Shown in pieces: positions 25,001-36,690 of a DNA stretch of 64,000 bases (position 1 is the first letter of the stretch; every line of letters starts with the position of its first letter). The notes below the pieces were generated by a model that saw nothing but the letters and a program-made list of their open reading frames with translations, did not search any database and had not been told where the DNA came from. The DNA lies in assembly GCF_963676685.1 (NCBI RefSeq), contig NC_092348.1:13986867-14050866 (forward strand), given 5' to 3'. This stretch comes from Mytilus edulis (taxonomy: Eukaryota; Mollusca; Bivalvia; Mytilida; Mytilidae). The position numbers and the translations under genes were made by a program.

Positions 25001-25352
25001 AATTTCATTCATTATCAACTGTAACTTTTATAACAATCTGACAATAGACAATTTATGTATACTATCAAATGAAAAACAGTCTAAATATTTACTATGTCAA
25101 CATCAGAGAAAAACTGCTAAATATCTATTGCAAGCTTTCAGTAAGAGAAAAAAACTTTTTATATCAAATCTTCGATAAAATTTGTTTATTTTAGTTCGTC
25201 GTACCATTGACATTTATGTTTAAAGTGACTTATAGACCCAAAGGGTCAGGTGTTCTTATTATTGTTTTTATATTTCACTGTATTATTTAATTATATAATA
25301 TTTTGTGAAAAACACATGTCACTATAATAAATAATTTACTTACTTACTTACT
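22085..25352 (+). pseudogene. 5'-truncated non-LTR retrotransposon (LINE) relic with reverse transcriptase
   Basis: Successive frames on + give the linker and RT of a LINE. About 22.1-22.86 kb covers the region leading to KNGKRCGIDSIPYEVLKYEP. RT core GIKQGDNLSPTLFFIFINDL and the catalytic box YVDDIVLLA lie at 23857-24387 (most families have YADD here). The C-terminal domain with AVLDYSSSIWGYKY lies at 24378-24677. Stops and frameshifts are common, and the endonuclease end is missing. The element is split by a family A repeat at about 23185-23805. The tail is a run of TTAC repeats ending near 25352, a simple-repeat 3' end as in several LINE clades. The clade (RTE-like or CR1/Jockey-like) is not resolved. 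It is not active. Confidence 0.75.
23185..23805 (-). repeat. Family A repeat, long form, inside the LINE
   Basis: Long form of family A in reverse orientation. Besides the usual core it has the 'AACTGCGAGTACTCTCAGAT' and 'CAACGTCCACTTGTATTTTT' extension also seen at 36285-36690 and 46045-46490. It separates the LINE RT N-terminal part from the GIKQGD block, so it is younger than the LINE copy. Confidence 0.65.
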
Positions 25353-25359
25353 ATATTCA

Positions 25360-25723
25360 AAAGCACATTTAATTTATGAACTTCGTCAAACACACAAAAA
25401 TACAAATTTCAATAGGAACAATTTTGAAAATCAAAATCTCTTGAATAAAATTGACATCATATCTAAACATGCCAAATTTAAGATCTGGGACCATTATCGT
25501 CTTTTGATTTTCGTTGTCTTCAAATAGAGTCCCTAGTATAAACAGTCTTTAACAAATTTTGTTAATACGCCTTAGAAATTTATTTCTGTATATCTTATAT
25601 ATGCATCAAGTAGGAAATAAAATTTCAGGCATGATTTTGTAGGTAAAGTATTAGTGGTTATTTGGTCCAGTTTGAAAAAGATTAAAAGTTTGTATTTTTA
25701 AGCTGTCAAACTGAATTACAGAG
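25360..25723. other. Short spacer before the duplication
   Basis: AT-rich, with no gene or repeat recognised. It ends at the left breakpoint of the tandem duplication, within 'GTCCGTAAC' at 25724. Confidence 0.35.
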
Positions 25724-26146
25724 GTCCGTAACATAAAATTGTCCATATTTTGAGTAAGAGTCGATAGATTTTTCTATAATTTTTCTATAATTTGCACCAA
25801 AATTAGTACAAATTAATACACTGACGGAAACAGAGAAATACTGTTTATTTGTTAAGGACATGATCAGGAAGAATGAAAAACAAAAACAAGTCCTGGGATG
25901 AACAACAAACATAAAATTGTTTCCGACTATATTCAAACCGGGAATGTTAGGAAATCCTTTATATGTTTTGAAAATGATAGCGACAAATGTCCTTGACTGT
26001 GTAATGCTTGCATTTCATTGGTGATGTTCATTTTATAAAATCAGCAGATCTCTGTTGATTTTTCATCTTTTAATTGAAGCTTTTGAGGTCGATTTAAGGT
26101 AAGAGTATAGGAAAAATTTAATTAAATAACTTAACTTTAGTGTTGT

Positions 26147-26213
26147 CACCGGTTAACCGGTTAATCGGTCAAACGACCGAATACCGAATACCAGAACCGC
26201 TAACCGGTTAACC
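26147..26213. promoter_or_regulatory. Cluster of AACCGGTT palindromes (unit 1)
   Basis: ACCGGTTAACCGGT, a perfect 14-bp palindrome, and a second TAACCGGTTAACCGG lie within about 65 bp around GGTC..GACC. The same cluster is at 37657-37723 in unit 2. AACCGGTT is the known binding consensus of Grainyhead/CP2 factors, so a regulatory role about 2.7 kb upstream of the lectin start is possible. It could equally be the palindromic end of a transposon. Confidence 0.3.
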
Positions 26214-26659
26214 GGACTTTTTTCAATTTTGATAGATTCGATATAAATCTGTATTGAAATCATAGAAAATGTCGTCGTGGTAATTAATTTGACAGATCAA
26301 TTGTCCAGTATATTGATTGCAATTGTTAATCCTAAAAACATAAAATTGATTAGAGTTCGGGGCAGGATCTTAAAGAAACATAATTGGTATACATGTTTTT
26401 TAACAGTAACTTTAAATCAGTAATGAGATTAAATTTTACTAATTACTTCATTATTTCGTTTTTGATCTAATATTGTGTTAACCTACATCTAAATGTGCAA
26501 CCTCTGTAGTGCAAGGGTTAGTCTTACTTTAAATTAAAAAAAATGTGAAATGCAAACCAGTATGCATGTACTCAATTTATGTTCGTGTTAGTACTAATAA
26601 CACGCTTAAAGAAAAAAGCAAACCCAGTAAAGAAACAGGTCGTCCTATGACCTATAGTT

Positions 26660-26985
26660 AAAACTGAGAATGGAAATGGGGAATGTGCCAAAGAGACAAC
26701 AACCCGACCATAGAAAAAAACAACAGCAGAAGGTCACCAACAGGTCTTCAATGTAGCGAGAAATTCCCGCACCCGGAGACGTCCTTCAACTGGCCCCTAA
26801 AAAAATATATAGTAGTTCAGTGATAATGAACGCCATACTTATTTCCAAATTGTACACAAGAAACTAAAATTGAAATAATCCAAGACTAACAAAGGCCAGA
26901 GGCTCCTGACTTGGGACAGGCGCAAAAATGCGGCGGGGTTAAACATGTTTGTGAGATCTCAACCCTCCCCCTATACCTATAGCCA
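26660..26985 (+). repeat. Family B repeat (unit 1)
   Basis: Starts 'GAGAATGGAAATGGGGAATG', contains 'GAAATTCCCGCACCCGGA' and 'GGCTCCTGACTTGGGACAGG', and ends near 'AACCCTCCCCCTATACC'. A copy sits at the same place in unit 2 (38176-38500), so it predates the duplication. Confidence 0.65.
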
Positions 26986-27149
26986 ATGTAGAAAAGTAAA
27001 CGCATAACAATACGCACATTAAAATTCAGTTCAAGAGAAGTCCGAGTCTGATGTCAGGAGATGTAACCAAAGAAAATGAACAAAATGACAATAATACATA
27101 AATAACTACAGACTACTAGCAGTTAACTGACATGCAGTAGTCAACAATG

Positions 27150-27312
27150 TATATGTCGTGTACATTTTATTATTTTGTACAGGTTATTACTTGTACAAAA
27201 ACTTTGTATGAGTAATTGCCATCATACAAGTTATTACCTGTACAAATATAATTGTACCAGTAATTACTTGTACAATTTTTGTTGGAAAAAGATAATAACT
27301 TGTACAACACAA
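27150..27312. repeat. Foldback cluster of ACTTGTACAA motifs (unit 1)
   Basis: Repeated, mutually inverted TTATTACTTGTACAA-type blocks. Unit 2 (38665-38835) has the centre CTTGTATGATG|CCATCATACAAG, a clean hairpin tip. Unit 1 has lost about 12 bp of the left side of that tip, so the unit 2 form is probably ancestral. Confidence 0.55.
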
Positions 27313-27549
27313 TATCTTCAACTTGTATGTTCTTCTTCTTTTGCTTTAAACAAAATGTTTCATTGAGGAACACCTTTCTTTGAGTTTATAAGTCTGGGAT
27401 TATGTTCTCAATTGTGGAGTATTATTTTTCTTTAACTGCTTTCTCGTATTTATTCATTTGTTTGTTTATTTTTGTCGAGCCTTGACTTCGTTTTTAGTCG
27501 GAAAAACGAGACATGTCAATCCTACATTACGACGGCGGCGTTGTCATTG

Positions 27550-27930
27550 GAAAACAACTGATTTTTATAGTTCGTTCTTATGTTGTACTGTTATACCACT
27601 GTCCCAGGTTAGGGGGAGGGTTGGGATCCCGCTAACATGTTTAACCCCGCCACATTATGTATGTATGTGCCTGTCCCAAGTCAAGAGCCTGTAATTCAGT
27701 GGTTGTCGTTTGTTTATGTGTTACATATTTGTTATTCGTTCATTTTTCTTATATAAATAAGGCCGTTAGTTTTCTTTACATTGTCATATAGGGCCTTTTA
27801 TAGCTGACTATGCGGTATAGGCTCTGCTCATTGTTGAAGGCCGTACGGTGAGCTATAGTTGTGTCATTTTGGTCTCTTGTGAACAGTTGTCTCATTGGCA
27901 ATTATACCACATCTTCTTTTTTTATAAGGC
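27550..27930 (-). repeat. Family A repeat, minus orientation (unit 1)
   Basis: Reverse-complement family A, from 'TTTTTATAGTTCGTTCTTAT' to 'ACCACATCTTC'. The unit 2 equivalent is at 39075-39445, so insertion preceded the duplication. Confidence 0.65.
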
Positions 27931-28905
27931 ACTGCTTTATTGGTGGTTTGAATGGCATTCTTCATACATAACAAATTAAAGCAACGCTTTGTAAATGTCA
28001 TGAGTTTGATAAAATACAAAAATAATATTTACAAACAACCTAACTGAGTTTGTTTTGATCATTTTACTTTGTTTATATTAGATTTCAAAATATATATTCC
28101 GAAAACCATCTTTTATTACGTGACAAGGTATACATAAGACAGTCCGTGAAATTCAATTTTAACTGAATAAAAAAAAAAACATATTCTTACTTACAAAATA
28201 AAAAAAATACAAACAAAATAATTTATTCATCGGAAAAACATTGTATCGCCTTCTTAGTATACCGAATATCTTGCTCTATTCAAATTTCTTTTTTAATAAG
28301 AATAAAAGTGAAAAACGTATCATTTCGGGAGTGTGAAGATACAAGGTAACTTATTTAAGATATGAAAATCAACCGATTTTTTTAAAGATATTTCCATATA
28401 TAGAAAATTATATATTTTTTTGAGATATTTTACGGCAATATATTATTACAAGCATTCTTTTTTTCATAGATTATTGATCTTAAATCTTCATCGCAAAACT
28501 TAATAATAACAGTCCAACAGGACTTTTGTGCAAATTGTATGTGTCTGTGGCTTAATTTCACACATTTGACCTTAGGAAAAAATGTGATAAATTTTGTAAT
28601 TCTCAACCCAAACAGTTCGTTATTAATTTTTCTATTTGATGGTTCCTGGAACCCCAGAGATTCCATTCACATGTATCGCAAATAAACGTTTTAAAGAAAG
28701 AAAAAAGGGGAAGAGAAACGTTCTATGTCATTGATATTGAGTATCGGCTAAAAGATCTTTTCGAATGTATGGCAAGTGAAAATGAAAAAAAAATCACAAA
28801 CAAGTCATACGCACATCATATAATATAAGAACTATTTAGAAATCAGGTTGTATGTATGTTCTTTCTAATACAACTTTAAATTGTTTTATTTCAATGTTTT
28901 TAAGG

Positions 28906-30164
28906 ATGCAGATGACGTTTTTCGCAGGTTTCTTTGTTTTGGCAGTTTTTGTTACACATGGTAAGTTTTTCATCATCTTTTTATTACTGTCTTGGTTTTT
29001 TTGTGTGTGTATTTTTAATGCTTCTTCTCTTTTTTACAGCTTTATTCAATTAGGAAACAATATCTAATAACATTAACACTATTAACTTTACTGCACAAGA
29101 TACGCTTTTCGGCAATAGATGAATCTTCGGTGGTGCTCGAGGCAAAATATTTGAAAATTCAATAAAATCTGAATTACAGAAAAATAAAAATAAAACGTCG
29201 GTTTTTATTTTTTAGTCAATATAAATTAGAATTGAATAGGAGGGGAAAATTAAAATCAAATTTATAATACAACGAATGAGAAAGAATACGAAACGACAGA
29301 CTCACTACAAACAATATAAGACAAGAAAATATGTCAAGTTGTTGCGTTCCTGTCTATTTGACTAATAAAACCTCATCTCCCATTGCCATATAATTTTTAT
29401 AAGAAAATTAATATATCACAAACACAAAAATACAAGAACAAAATTATAGTTCATTCATGTGACATAGAAACCTATGCATCAGTTTGTGATCCAGTAGCGA
29501 CACAAGCATAAATTATTTTTAGTAAAAAAGGTTGTTGAAAACCAATACATTGTAAGCATATTTTAAATCGACTTACATTCAATATACAATTGTTTTTTTT
29601 TTTATTCTTTCCCTTTTAAGACCATGAGCCAAGGCTCCGTGTTGAAGGCCGTACATTGATCTATAATGGTTTACTCTTATGAATTGGAATGAGAGTTGTC
29701 TCATTGGCACTTATACCACATCTTCCTATATCTATATGATATAAATATTTTACTTTCAACTTAATTTTCATCATCTATTCCAAACACTAAATCTGCAATT
29801 TTTAATGATGTTTGACAATGACATACCTTTGTATATTTCAGTAAATGGGTGTGGCTTCATTGTATGTGAGAGCAAGTCCGCGTACATCAAATGTCCATAC
29901 CCTTTGACAATATCGGTACAATCTGCAATATATGGGCGGTCCACTGATGCATCTGTATGCCCTGGGAGTGTCAAAACAACTCATTGCCGATCTTCAAGTT
30001 CAAACTATAAAGTCAAAAGACAATGCAATGGCAAAAGAATTTGTTTATTGGCAGCCAACAATCGTCAGTATGGAGACCCTTGCCGTGGAACAACGAAGTA
30101 CCTAGAAGTGGAATACAAGTGCACTTATGATTTGCGTAACAACTTTATTGTCGCACGCCGTTAG
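28906..30164 (+). CDS. Secreted single-domain SUEL-type (rhamnose/galactose-binding) lectin, copy 1
   Basis: Two exons: 28906-28960 (signal peptide, phase 1 donor GTAAGT) and 29842-30164 (lectin domain, TAG stop), giving 125 residues. Residues 1-18 (MQMTFF, then a hydrophobic core) are a signal peptide. Residues 22-112 form an SUEL/RBL domain with the family's AxYGR motif as AIYGR (47-51), CNG (80-82) and GDPCRGT then KYLEVEYKC (96-112). Nine Cys are seen (22, 27, 36, 58, 67, 80, 86, 99, 112), one more than the usual eight; Cys22 is the likely extra. A 13-residue basic tail follows (ends VARR). Such lectins bind L-rhamnose or D-galactose on glycans and in molluscs are generally linked to microbe recognition; that role is inferred here. 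An in-frame ATG at 28852 is an alternative start, but the signal peptide favours 28906 or 28912. Confidence 0.85.
29559..29740 (-). repeat. Family A fragment in intron of lectin copy 1
   Basis: Reverse-oriented family A piece with 'GAGCCAAGGCTCCGTGTTGA' and 'CATTGGCACTTATACCACAT'. It is absent from the intron of lectin copy 2, where 'ATTGTAAAGACCATGATATA' runs through, so it arrived after the duplication or was cleanly lost in unit 2. Confidence 0.6.
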
Positions 30165-30422
30165 TGTGTTGAAGATATATAATCCATACGTTTTTTTTTT
30201 TGGCAAACTGCTTTTTTCAATGTGTACCCAACATTTCCAGAAAAAATAAATTATTCTAACACTTAATACTTGTTTTTAAATCTAACTTTTTTTGTCTATA
30301 ATGTTATGATTGAAAAATTTATGGAAACAGTTTGCTAGAAATAATAATGTTTTAATTTTTTGTTTCATGTTGTATTTTTCTCTACTTTGTGTGTATATCA
30401 AAATTATAAAACTTAATCAAAC

Positions 30423-30552
<130 letters not shown>

Positions 30553-30624
30553 AATAAATAATTATAATACATGTATCAGTATTGGAGAGAGAGAAAAACA
30601 CACGATAAAACCCTTGATAAATTA

Positions 30625-30710
30625 CATGCGTTCGAAGCGATTTTCTCGACTTATCTTCATCAGGAACGCTATTGACCTCGGTCGAGCAGCTTTAAAAAAG
30701 TTCTAATTTG
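30625..30710 (+). repeat. Short repeat 'GCGTTCGAAGCG' (unit 1)
   Basis: Same block as at 8780 ('CGAAGCGATTTTCT', 'CTTCATCAGGAACGCT'). The unit 2 copy is at 42022-42105. Confidence 0.45.
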
Positions 30711-31166
30711 ATAATTTGCTGCGATACAATTAGTACCATTCATGTTACTTGTAGAAGGTAGGTTTATGCTGACACAATTTCCTATCCGACTATTGATGTG
30801 TTTAGTCTTCAAACATATTAGTAAATTTCTAAGAACACGCAATATCCTCGCGCGTTTTCCCCTTTATTTGACTAAATTGATGTCATTGTAGACCATTAAT
30901 TTTCAGCTGATTGATTACAGCATCGATAACCCGACTACTAAACGTGGTATCTTTCATGAAGTTATAACTACATTGTATTTGTATGTGAATGGATGATTTT
31001 GGTAAAGTTTAAGTTTGTCATTGCTAGAACAACAGTCAGTTCTCAGTGACAGGAGAATGTCTGACAGACAAGATGTGACGATAGTTAATACCCTAGAAAC
31101 AATTTGTCGCCCGGAAACTACACAAATATCTTATATTGTTAATTGTATGATAGGTTTATAGACAAT

Positions 31167-32968
31167 ATAGCCAGACTATTTGCTGGGTATTAAAATGAAG
31201 ATTCAAGTCGGTATAAAGTTTAACAATTTAATAAACGATCCAACAAGAATATAAACGATGTTACAATATTGAGTCCGGTGTTGACGGTTTAAGAACCTAT
31301 CCAAAACTGAATATAAATTATTTTTGTCTTTGACACGTAGATACGAAGTCCATTATTGGATTAGTAGAAACATACAGTTTAAACCAAAGATAATTGTGTG
31401 GGAATATTTGAGCTAAAAATGACAATTGAAAGATATAGTAATTATGGTCAGAAAGATGATAGTCCAGATAATTAGCATGCTTTTCGTCCGGTCATATTTG
31501 CCCCTCTCGTCCAGAATCACGTCCACGGGATTTGAATGTTCATAACTAATATCTTCTTCCACGGTATTGATAGTTACGCCTGTTTTGATGATAATTTCCT
31601 GAATTTGTTCGAGTGTTGTTTTTTAATTGTTCTAGTTCATGTTCGTAATTTTTGCAAATTGCCTTTAAATCAAGTTCACTTTTTCTAACTACATTGTACA
31701 TTTCTGAAACATCACTACAATGTAATTTCCAATTTTCTTTTTCTTCTTTTATCTCAGTGATATAGTCTGTTATTTTGTCGTGTCCTTTCTCATATGTTTG
31801 TACGGTGTTCTCCAGTTCGATAATTTCAGCGTCTCGAATTTTAATTGTTTCTCGAAGATTCCGAGTATTTTCTAGTTCTCTTGTAAATTCCATTAATGTA
31901 GACGTATGGATGAAGTTTTCGTCTTCCAATTGGGTTTTTAAAGTTTCAATTTGGTCCCTTAGAAAACAATCACTATTGATAGTTGAAATGAAGACAGCAT
32001 TCCCGGTTTTGTTAAATGGAAGTTCCTGAAGTGTCCGTTTTCGATCAAAATAATCTTGAAGTCTTTTAGAATCTCTTTCCTTTTTCTTAATTGATTTCTT
32101 ATTGTTACAATTTTCCGTTTGTGTCGAAATTGAAACAGTTTTAAGTTCATTCTTATGAATTTTAACTCGGCCAACACGAGTGAAGCACTGTCGAGCAAAA
32201 TGTCCTAGTTTTTGACATTTGAAGCATTTTGAATTTCTAGCGGCACACAAACTCTTGTTGGTATGTTGCCTTCCACATTTTCCACACATTCTGATAAACT
32301 CTCTTCTTTCTGGATTAACTCGATACGGCATATAATTCCACATCCATGCTGGTCTTAAGGAATATTCGTAATAATCCATTGTATTGATATTACTGTCCAA
32401 ATATAGTTCGTCCGAAATATAATAATTCCGGGGTAAACTAGTCACTTGTCTGTAATTTGTCCTTGGGGAAATTTCGCTTGGCTGCGGAGGTAGCGGAATC
32501 TTGTGTTGATCTATAAAAGATAACACTCACGAGTCTCTAAACACCATGTATAGCCAGACTATTAGCTGGGTATTAAAATGAAGATTCAAGTCGGTATAAA
32601 GTTTAACAATTTAATAAACGATCCAACAAGAATATAAACGATGTTACAATATTGAGTCCGGTGTTGACGGTTTAAGAACCTATCCAAAACTGAATATAAT
32701 TATTTTTGAGAAGTATATAAAACAGAATAATTTAGAAATACATGTAACAACGGATTAGGCAATTATTGTCCATTGTTCAGATAATCTGCTAAAAACTGTC
32801 TTTGACACGTAGATACGAAGTCCATTATCGGATTAGTAGAAACATACAGTTTAAACCAAAGATAATTGTGTGGGAATATTTGAGCTAAAAATGACAATTG
32901 AAAGATATAGTAATTAAAGTCAGAAAGATGATAGTCCAGATAATTAGCATGCTTTTCGTCCGGTCATA
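31167..32968 (-). mobile_element. Compact LTR retrotransposon with gag-like ORF only
   Basis: Direct repeats 31167-31496 and 32550-32968 (LTRs) flank about 1.05 kb and are bordered by ACAAT target duplications (31162-31166, 32969-32973). Unit 2 keeps the empty site (near 42560). On the minus strand the right LTR is 5': a tRNA-primer-like site starting TGGTGTTTAGAGACTCG lies 3 nt after it, and a purine tract (GAGAGGGGCAAA) lies directly before the left LTR. There is no reverse transcriptase, protease or integrase, so the element would need enzymes from a partner. The left LTR lacks about 88 bp present in the right one. LTR ends are TATGACC...GGCTAT rather than TG...CA. Confidence 0.85.
31546..32526 (-). 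CDS. Gag-like zinc-knuckle protein of the LTR element, 326 aa
   Basis: Intact ORF filling the space between the LTRs, starting 24 bp after the 5' LTR. Residues 81-94 form a CxxC...H...C finger (CGKCGRQH...C) and residues 101-114 a classic CCHC knuckle (CFKCQKLGHFARQC), as in retroelement nucleocapsids. Residues about 140-165 are very basic, 185-300 look like a long coiled coil (Glu/Lys/Leu-rich), and the end is Arg/Tyr/Gly-rich (RRNYQYRGRRY). The inferred role is RNA binding and particle assembly for the element. No protease or RT follows. A domesticated gag gene is unlikely because the flanking LTRs and target duplication are still clear. Confidence 0.75.
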   Translation of the reverse strand: MLSFIDQHKIPLPPQPSEISPRTNYRQVTSLPRNYYISDELYLDSNINTMDYYEYSLRPAWMWNYMPYRVNPERREFIRMCGKCGRQHTNKSLCAARNSKCFKCQKLGHFARQCFTRVGRVKIHKNELKTVSISTQTENCNNKKSIKKKERDSKRLQDYFDRKRTLQELPFNKTGNAVFISTINSDCFLRDQIETLKTQLEDENFIHTSTLMEFTRELENTRNLRETIKIRDAEIIELENTVQTYEKGHDKITDYITEIKEEKENWKLHCSDVSEMYNVVRKSELDLKAICKNYEHELEQLKNNTRTNSGNYHQNRRNYQYRGRRY

Positions 32969-32973
32969 ACAAT

Positions 32974-34600
32974 AACAAATTTGTTTACCAGGAGAAAACC
33001 GATGCCTAAGCAGCATATTCTAATTTTAAAAGAAGAAACAAGTTAATCAAAAGCTGTCAAAAAAGAACGACAAAAATACTGTAGAACCCTTTACAACTTT
33101 TAGTCTCCTTCACATTTTCAATCGTATAACAACGCCACACACTTTTTTAGTCCATGTGTCAAAACATACTATTTATTCAAACGGTAAGCTTGATATAACA
33201 AATATGTTAAAAGGCTATAACCATGGCTATATATATATAGTCCATCGTCTTTTTATAGACCATGTATTAATGAGTGCGCTTATAGAAAAGAGCCCGCAAG
33301 GACAGTTTTTAATTTCAATTTATTGAATGAACAAAATCAATTGTTGAAAACAAAGATATATCTGCTAAACCCTGGTCAGTTTGTCATAATGATTTTAAAT
33401 TGTATCTCAAAGAAATAATTGAACATTTACTGTTTTTACGAAGCTACAAAAGGCAGATGCTTTATAAAAATTTCAATGGCATACAAAATGTAGCCTTAAA
33501 AAACATATACTTTTTTCACAATATGAAATCCATTATTACTTATTTATCTAAGCAATATCATTCTTTATTATTTAATAATCACAACGAATACAAACAATTG
33601 GTGTACATTATCTTATCTTACCTCCTATAGATTTATAGAAATATGATTGGTTTAAAGGACTATACGTGGAGATTATGTATATTTGATAACGGGTGTCCTA
33701 AAATGGGGAATAAGTAACCAACTTGACGTCCATCTAAAATATAGGGTTAGTTACCATACATGTTTAGTTATAATATGGAGTTACTTCCCTTTCAAAACCA
33801 AAAAAGTGCCACAACCCTTTATGAAAACAGCACGGTGTTGAGTAAAAATCTAATAGTATTCAACAGACGAAGAAATTAATGATGAAAGGTTGAAATAAGT
33901 TTATAAAACATAATTAAAGCTAACAAATTGTTATTGTTAGCATAACGAAGTTACTTCCCTTTCAAAAAAAAAAAAAAGAAATCTAAAAGGATTCAATTGA
34001 CGAAGAAATCGATAGATGTAATGAGCGATTGAAATAAATTCATAAATGGATTTAAAGCTAAAAAGTTCTTATTCGTGGCATTTGTTTTCGGGATAGACAA
34101 ATGGGAGTAGGATCTTAATACTAAGTTCGTTCTATGTATGTTAAAGGTTTATTTTTGTTCACTACAGTGTTCCTGTTGTTCAGTTTTTTCCTCTAACAGT
34201 TGATCGGTTTTAGTTCTCTAAGACGATTTATGACATTTACACACCTGTATACTACTTTTGCCTTAATTTAGTAACAATATCCAACTTTAGACGGACGTAA
34301 AGTAATTACAATACATGTAGGCATCCCAAAAGAATATTTTAGAAGATAAGGGTTAGACTGATCTTTCGGAAATTTTCGGCATAGGTCCATTTTGTCATGA
34401 TGAACCCTCAACAGATTTAAGATAAATGTAACGGCTTACCCGACATTATCAAAAAACTTGTGTGGCCATTGTGTCCTTTTTGTCAAGTTACTAACAGCGG
34501 AAGTGTTTTTAAGGAGTCAAAAATCGAAGAACGCCTTTTGTGAAGGAAACATAATTTAATAAGGAAAAATCAAACTAACTTTCAAAGAATTTTACACAGT
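32974..34600. other. Intergenic part of unit 1
   Basis: No gene. 'GTTACTTCCCTTTCAAAA' occurs twice (about 33780 and 33950), each followed by similar 'CGAAGAAAT' stretches, so this is an old internal duplication about 170 bp apart. The equivalent in unit 2 is 42560-44380. Confidence 0.4.
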
Positions 34601-35600
34601 AGTTTCAAAGGATATTCCAAAAACACGCTTACGACAGACGACGACAAAAACAAGCGATAACAATCGCTCGAATACCACTTCGGGTACGAGACACAACTTA
34701 CTTAGGTGATAGGTGAAGGTCATGGGATCCATTAAGCTCGAGTATTAGAGGCCCAGAGTTTAACAAAGGCTCCAAATGAAAAAGTTTTAAAAATCTCCTC
34801 CTTCAGAACTATCAGGCCATATTAGACCAATCTTACAGAATGCATGATCCTTATAATGATGAGGATTAAATATTAAAAAACTTGAGATGATGTGGCATAA
34901 TTGCCAATGAGACAACTCTCCACAAGACACCAAATGACGCTGAAATTAACAACTATAGGTCACCGTATGGCCTTCAACAATGAAAAAAGCATATACCGCT
35001 TAGTCAGCTATAAACGGTTCCGAAATGACACAGGTAACACAGTTCAAACGAGAAAACTAGCGGCCTATTTATTGTACAACAAATAAACGAAAAACAAATG
35101 TGTAACACATCAACAAGCAACAACCACTGAAATACAGGCTCAGGACTTGAGACAGACACTTACATACAGAATGTGGCGGGGTTAAGCATGTTATCCTAAC
35201 CCTCCCCCTTAGTTCGTAGGAATAGTTGTCCTGGGGAACATTGGTTAAACAAACTTGTGGTGCAAAGTTTTAATAAAGGCTTCAAAGGCGAGGACGCTGT
35301 AAGAATCTCATTAAGAACCAAGAGTAGCAATGTAGTTATAATTTGCATCAGGGATCAGTAGGCCATTAAGATGCAATTGTGTAAAAATGAAGGTACAGAG
35401 GTCCATTGGTCTGAGCACAAGGAGTCCAAAGTTTAACATAGTCTTTATTTGGAAATTCTTAAAATTCATTTTCTCCAGATCCTGCAATGGAAATGCAGTT
35501 ATATTTTACATGAATCTGTACATGCCAAACATAACTAGAGGCTCCAAAGAGCCTGAATCGCTTCCCTGTTCAACTGGGTCTCATTTGACTTGATTATAAA
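34600..35600 (+). repeat. Degenerate composite repeat with nested family A (unit 1)
   Basis: Flanks resemble the 4440-5940 repeat: 'GACAGACGACGACAAAAACA' at left, and at right GAGGCTCCAAAGAGCCTGAA, matching its GGCTCTTGAGAGCC end. Family A (+) occupies about 34885-35215. Unit 2 equivalent: 44385-45355. Confidence 0.5.
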
Positions 35601-35774
35601 ATAAAGTTCTAGTATGTGCAAGTAAATAACTTTAATTAAGCTTGACTGCATTTAGTGTTCATTATTTTCCAAAAAAGATGAATTTGTTTACGCTACAAAC
35701 TTTGACAACTATTTCGAACTTCTTATCGCCTCAAAAAGTGTCAACGCTTAGGTTGTCGTACTTATGACATAGCG

Positions 35775-36690
35775 ACCAGGAGCCTGTAATTCAGTGGTTG
35801 TCGTTTGTTGCTGTGTAATATATTTTTTCGGTTCATATCTTGTACCTTATAAAGCCGTTAGTTTTCTCGTTTGAATTTAATTGTTTAAAATTTGTCATTT
35901 CGGGGCCTTTTATAGCTGACTATGAGGGGATTTGCTCCTTATTAAATGCATTATGATGACCTATACTTGTTTATTTCTGTTTCATTTAGTCCCTTTGCAA
36001 TCATAATACATATTCCTTTTGATAGATAGCGATGTTGTTAAAACGACATCAATTATTTTTTTCGAATGACCCTTTTCGGCTTCCGTATATAACTTATTTG
36101 TTTTTACAAACATATTTGAAAGGGCTGCGTTCACCATGTGAAGGTTACTTACCATTGTAATTGGTATAATTTGAGACTTGTTCCTTTTAACTTCTGTAGT
36201 GGAATATGGGTACAATGGTTATAAATATCGTTGAATCTAGTTAACTAGTTCATTCTTAAAATCTTACATTCTAGTATGTAACAAGTTTTGATTTAGTCTT
36301 AGAAGCACGATTTTTTATGAGTTGTAAGTGTCTTTTAACTAACTATCAGTAACTGCGAGTACTTTTAGATATGTATTTAATATCTTTTTGTTGTTGGTAA
36401 ATACAAGTACCCGGCCACGTCCAATTGTATTTCTATTTGCATCCATCTGAAGAGTTGAGCCTTTTTCAACTGAGTTTTATAGTTTGTTCTTATGGTTCAC
36501 ATTGGTTCATTTTTTTGTACATAAATTAGACTGTTAGTTTTTTGGTTGGAATTATTTTTCATTTGTCATTTCGGGGTAATTTTTAGCTGACTATGAGGTA
36601 TGGGCTTTGCTCATTTTTGAAGGCTTATGGTGACCTATAGTTGTTAATTTCTGTGTCATTTGGTTTCTTGTAGAGAGTTATCTTCTTTTT
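35775..36690 (-). repeat. Two family A copies, minus orientation, separated by an AACGACATC element (unit 1)
   Basis: Family A pieces lie at about 35775-36015 and 36285-36690 (long form). Between them is the 'AACGACATC...TTTTCGGCTTCCGTA' block also present at 14108-14160. Unit 2 equivalents: 45545-45785 and 46045-46490. Confidence 0.55.

Noticed and set aside
28430..28666. 78-aa minus-strand ORF, also at 40102-40341 in unit 2
   Set aside because: It appears twice only because the segment is duplicated. It has no domain, and one to a few bases of indel between the units already change it.
31546..32526. Domesticated host gag gene
   Set aside because: Flanking LTRs, a 5-bp target duplication and an empty allele in unit 2 show a recent mobile insertion rather than an old host gene.
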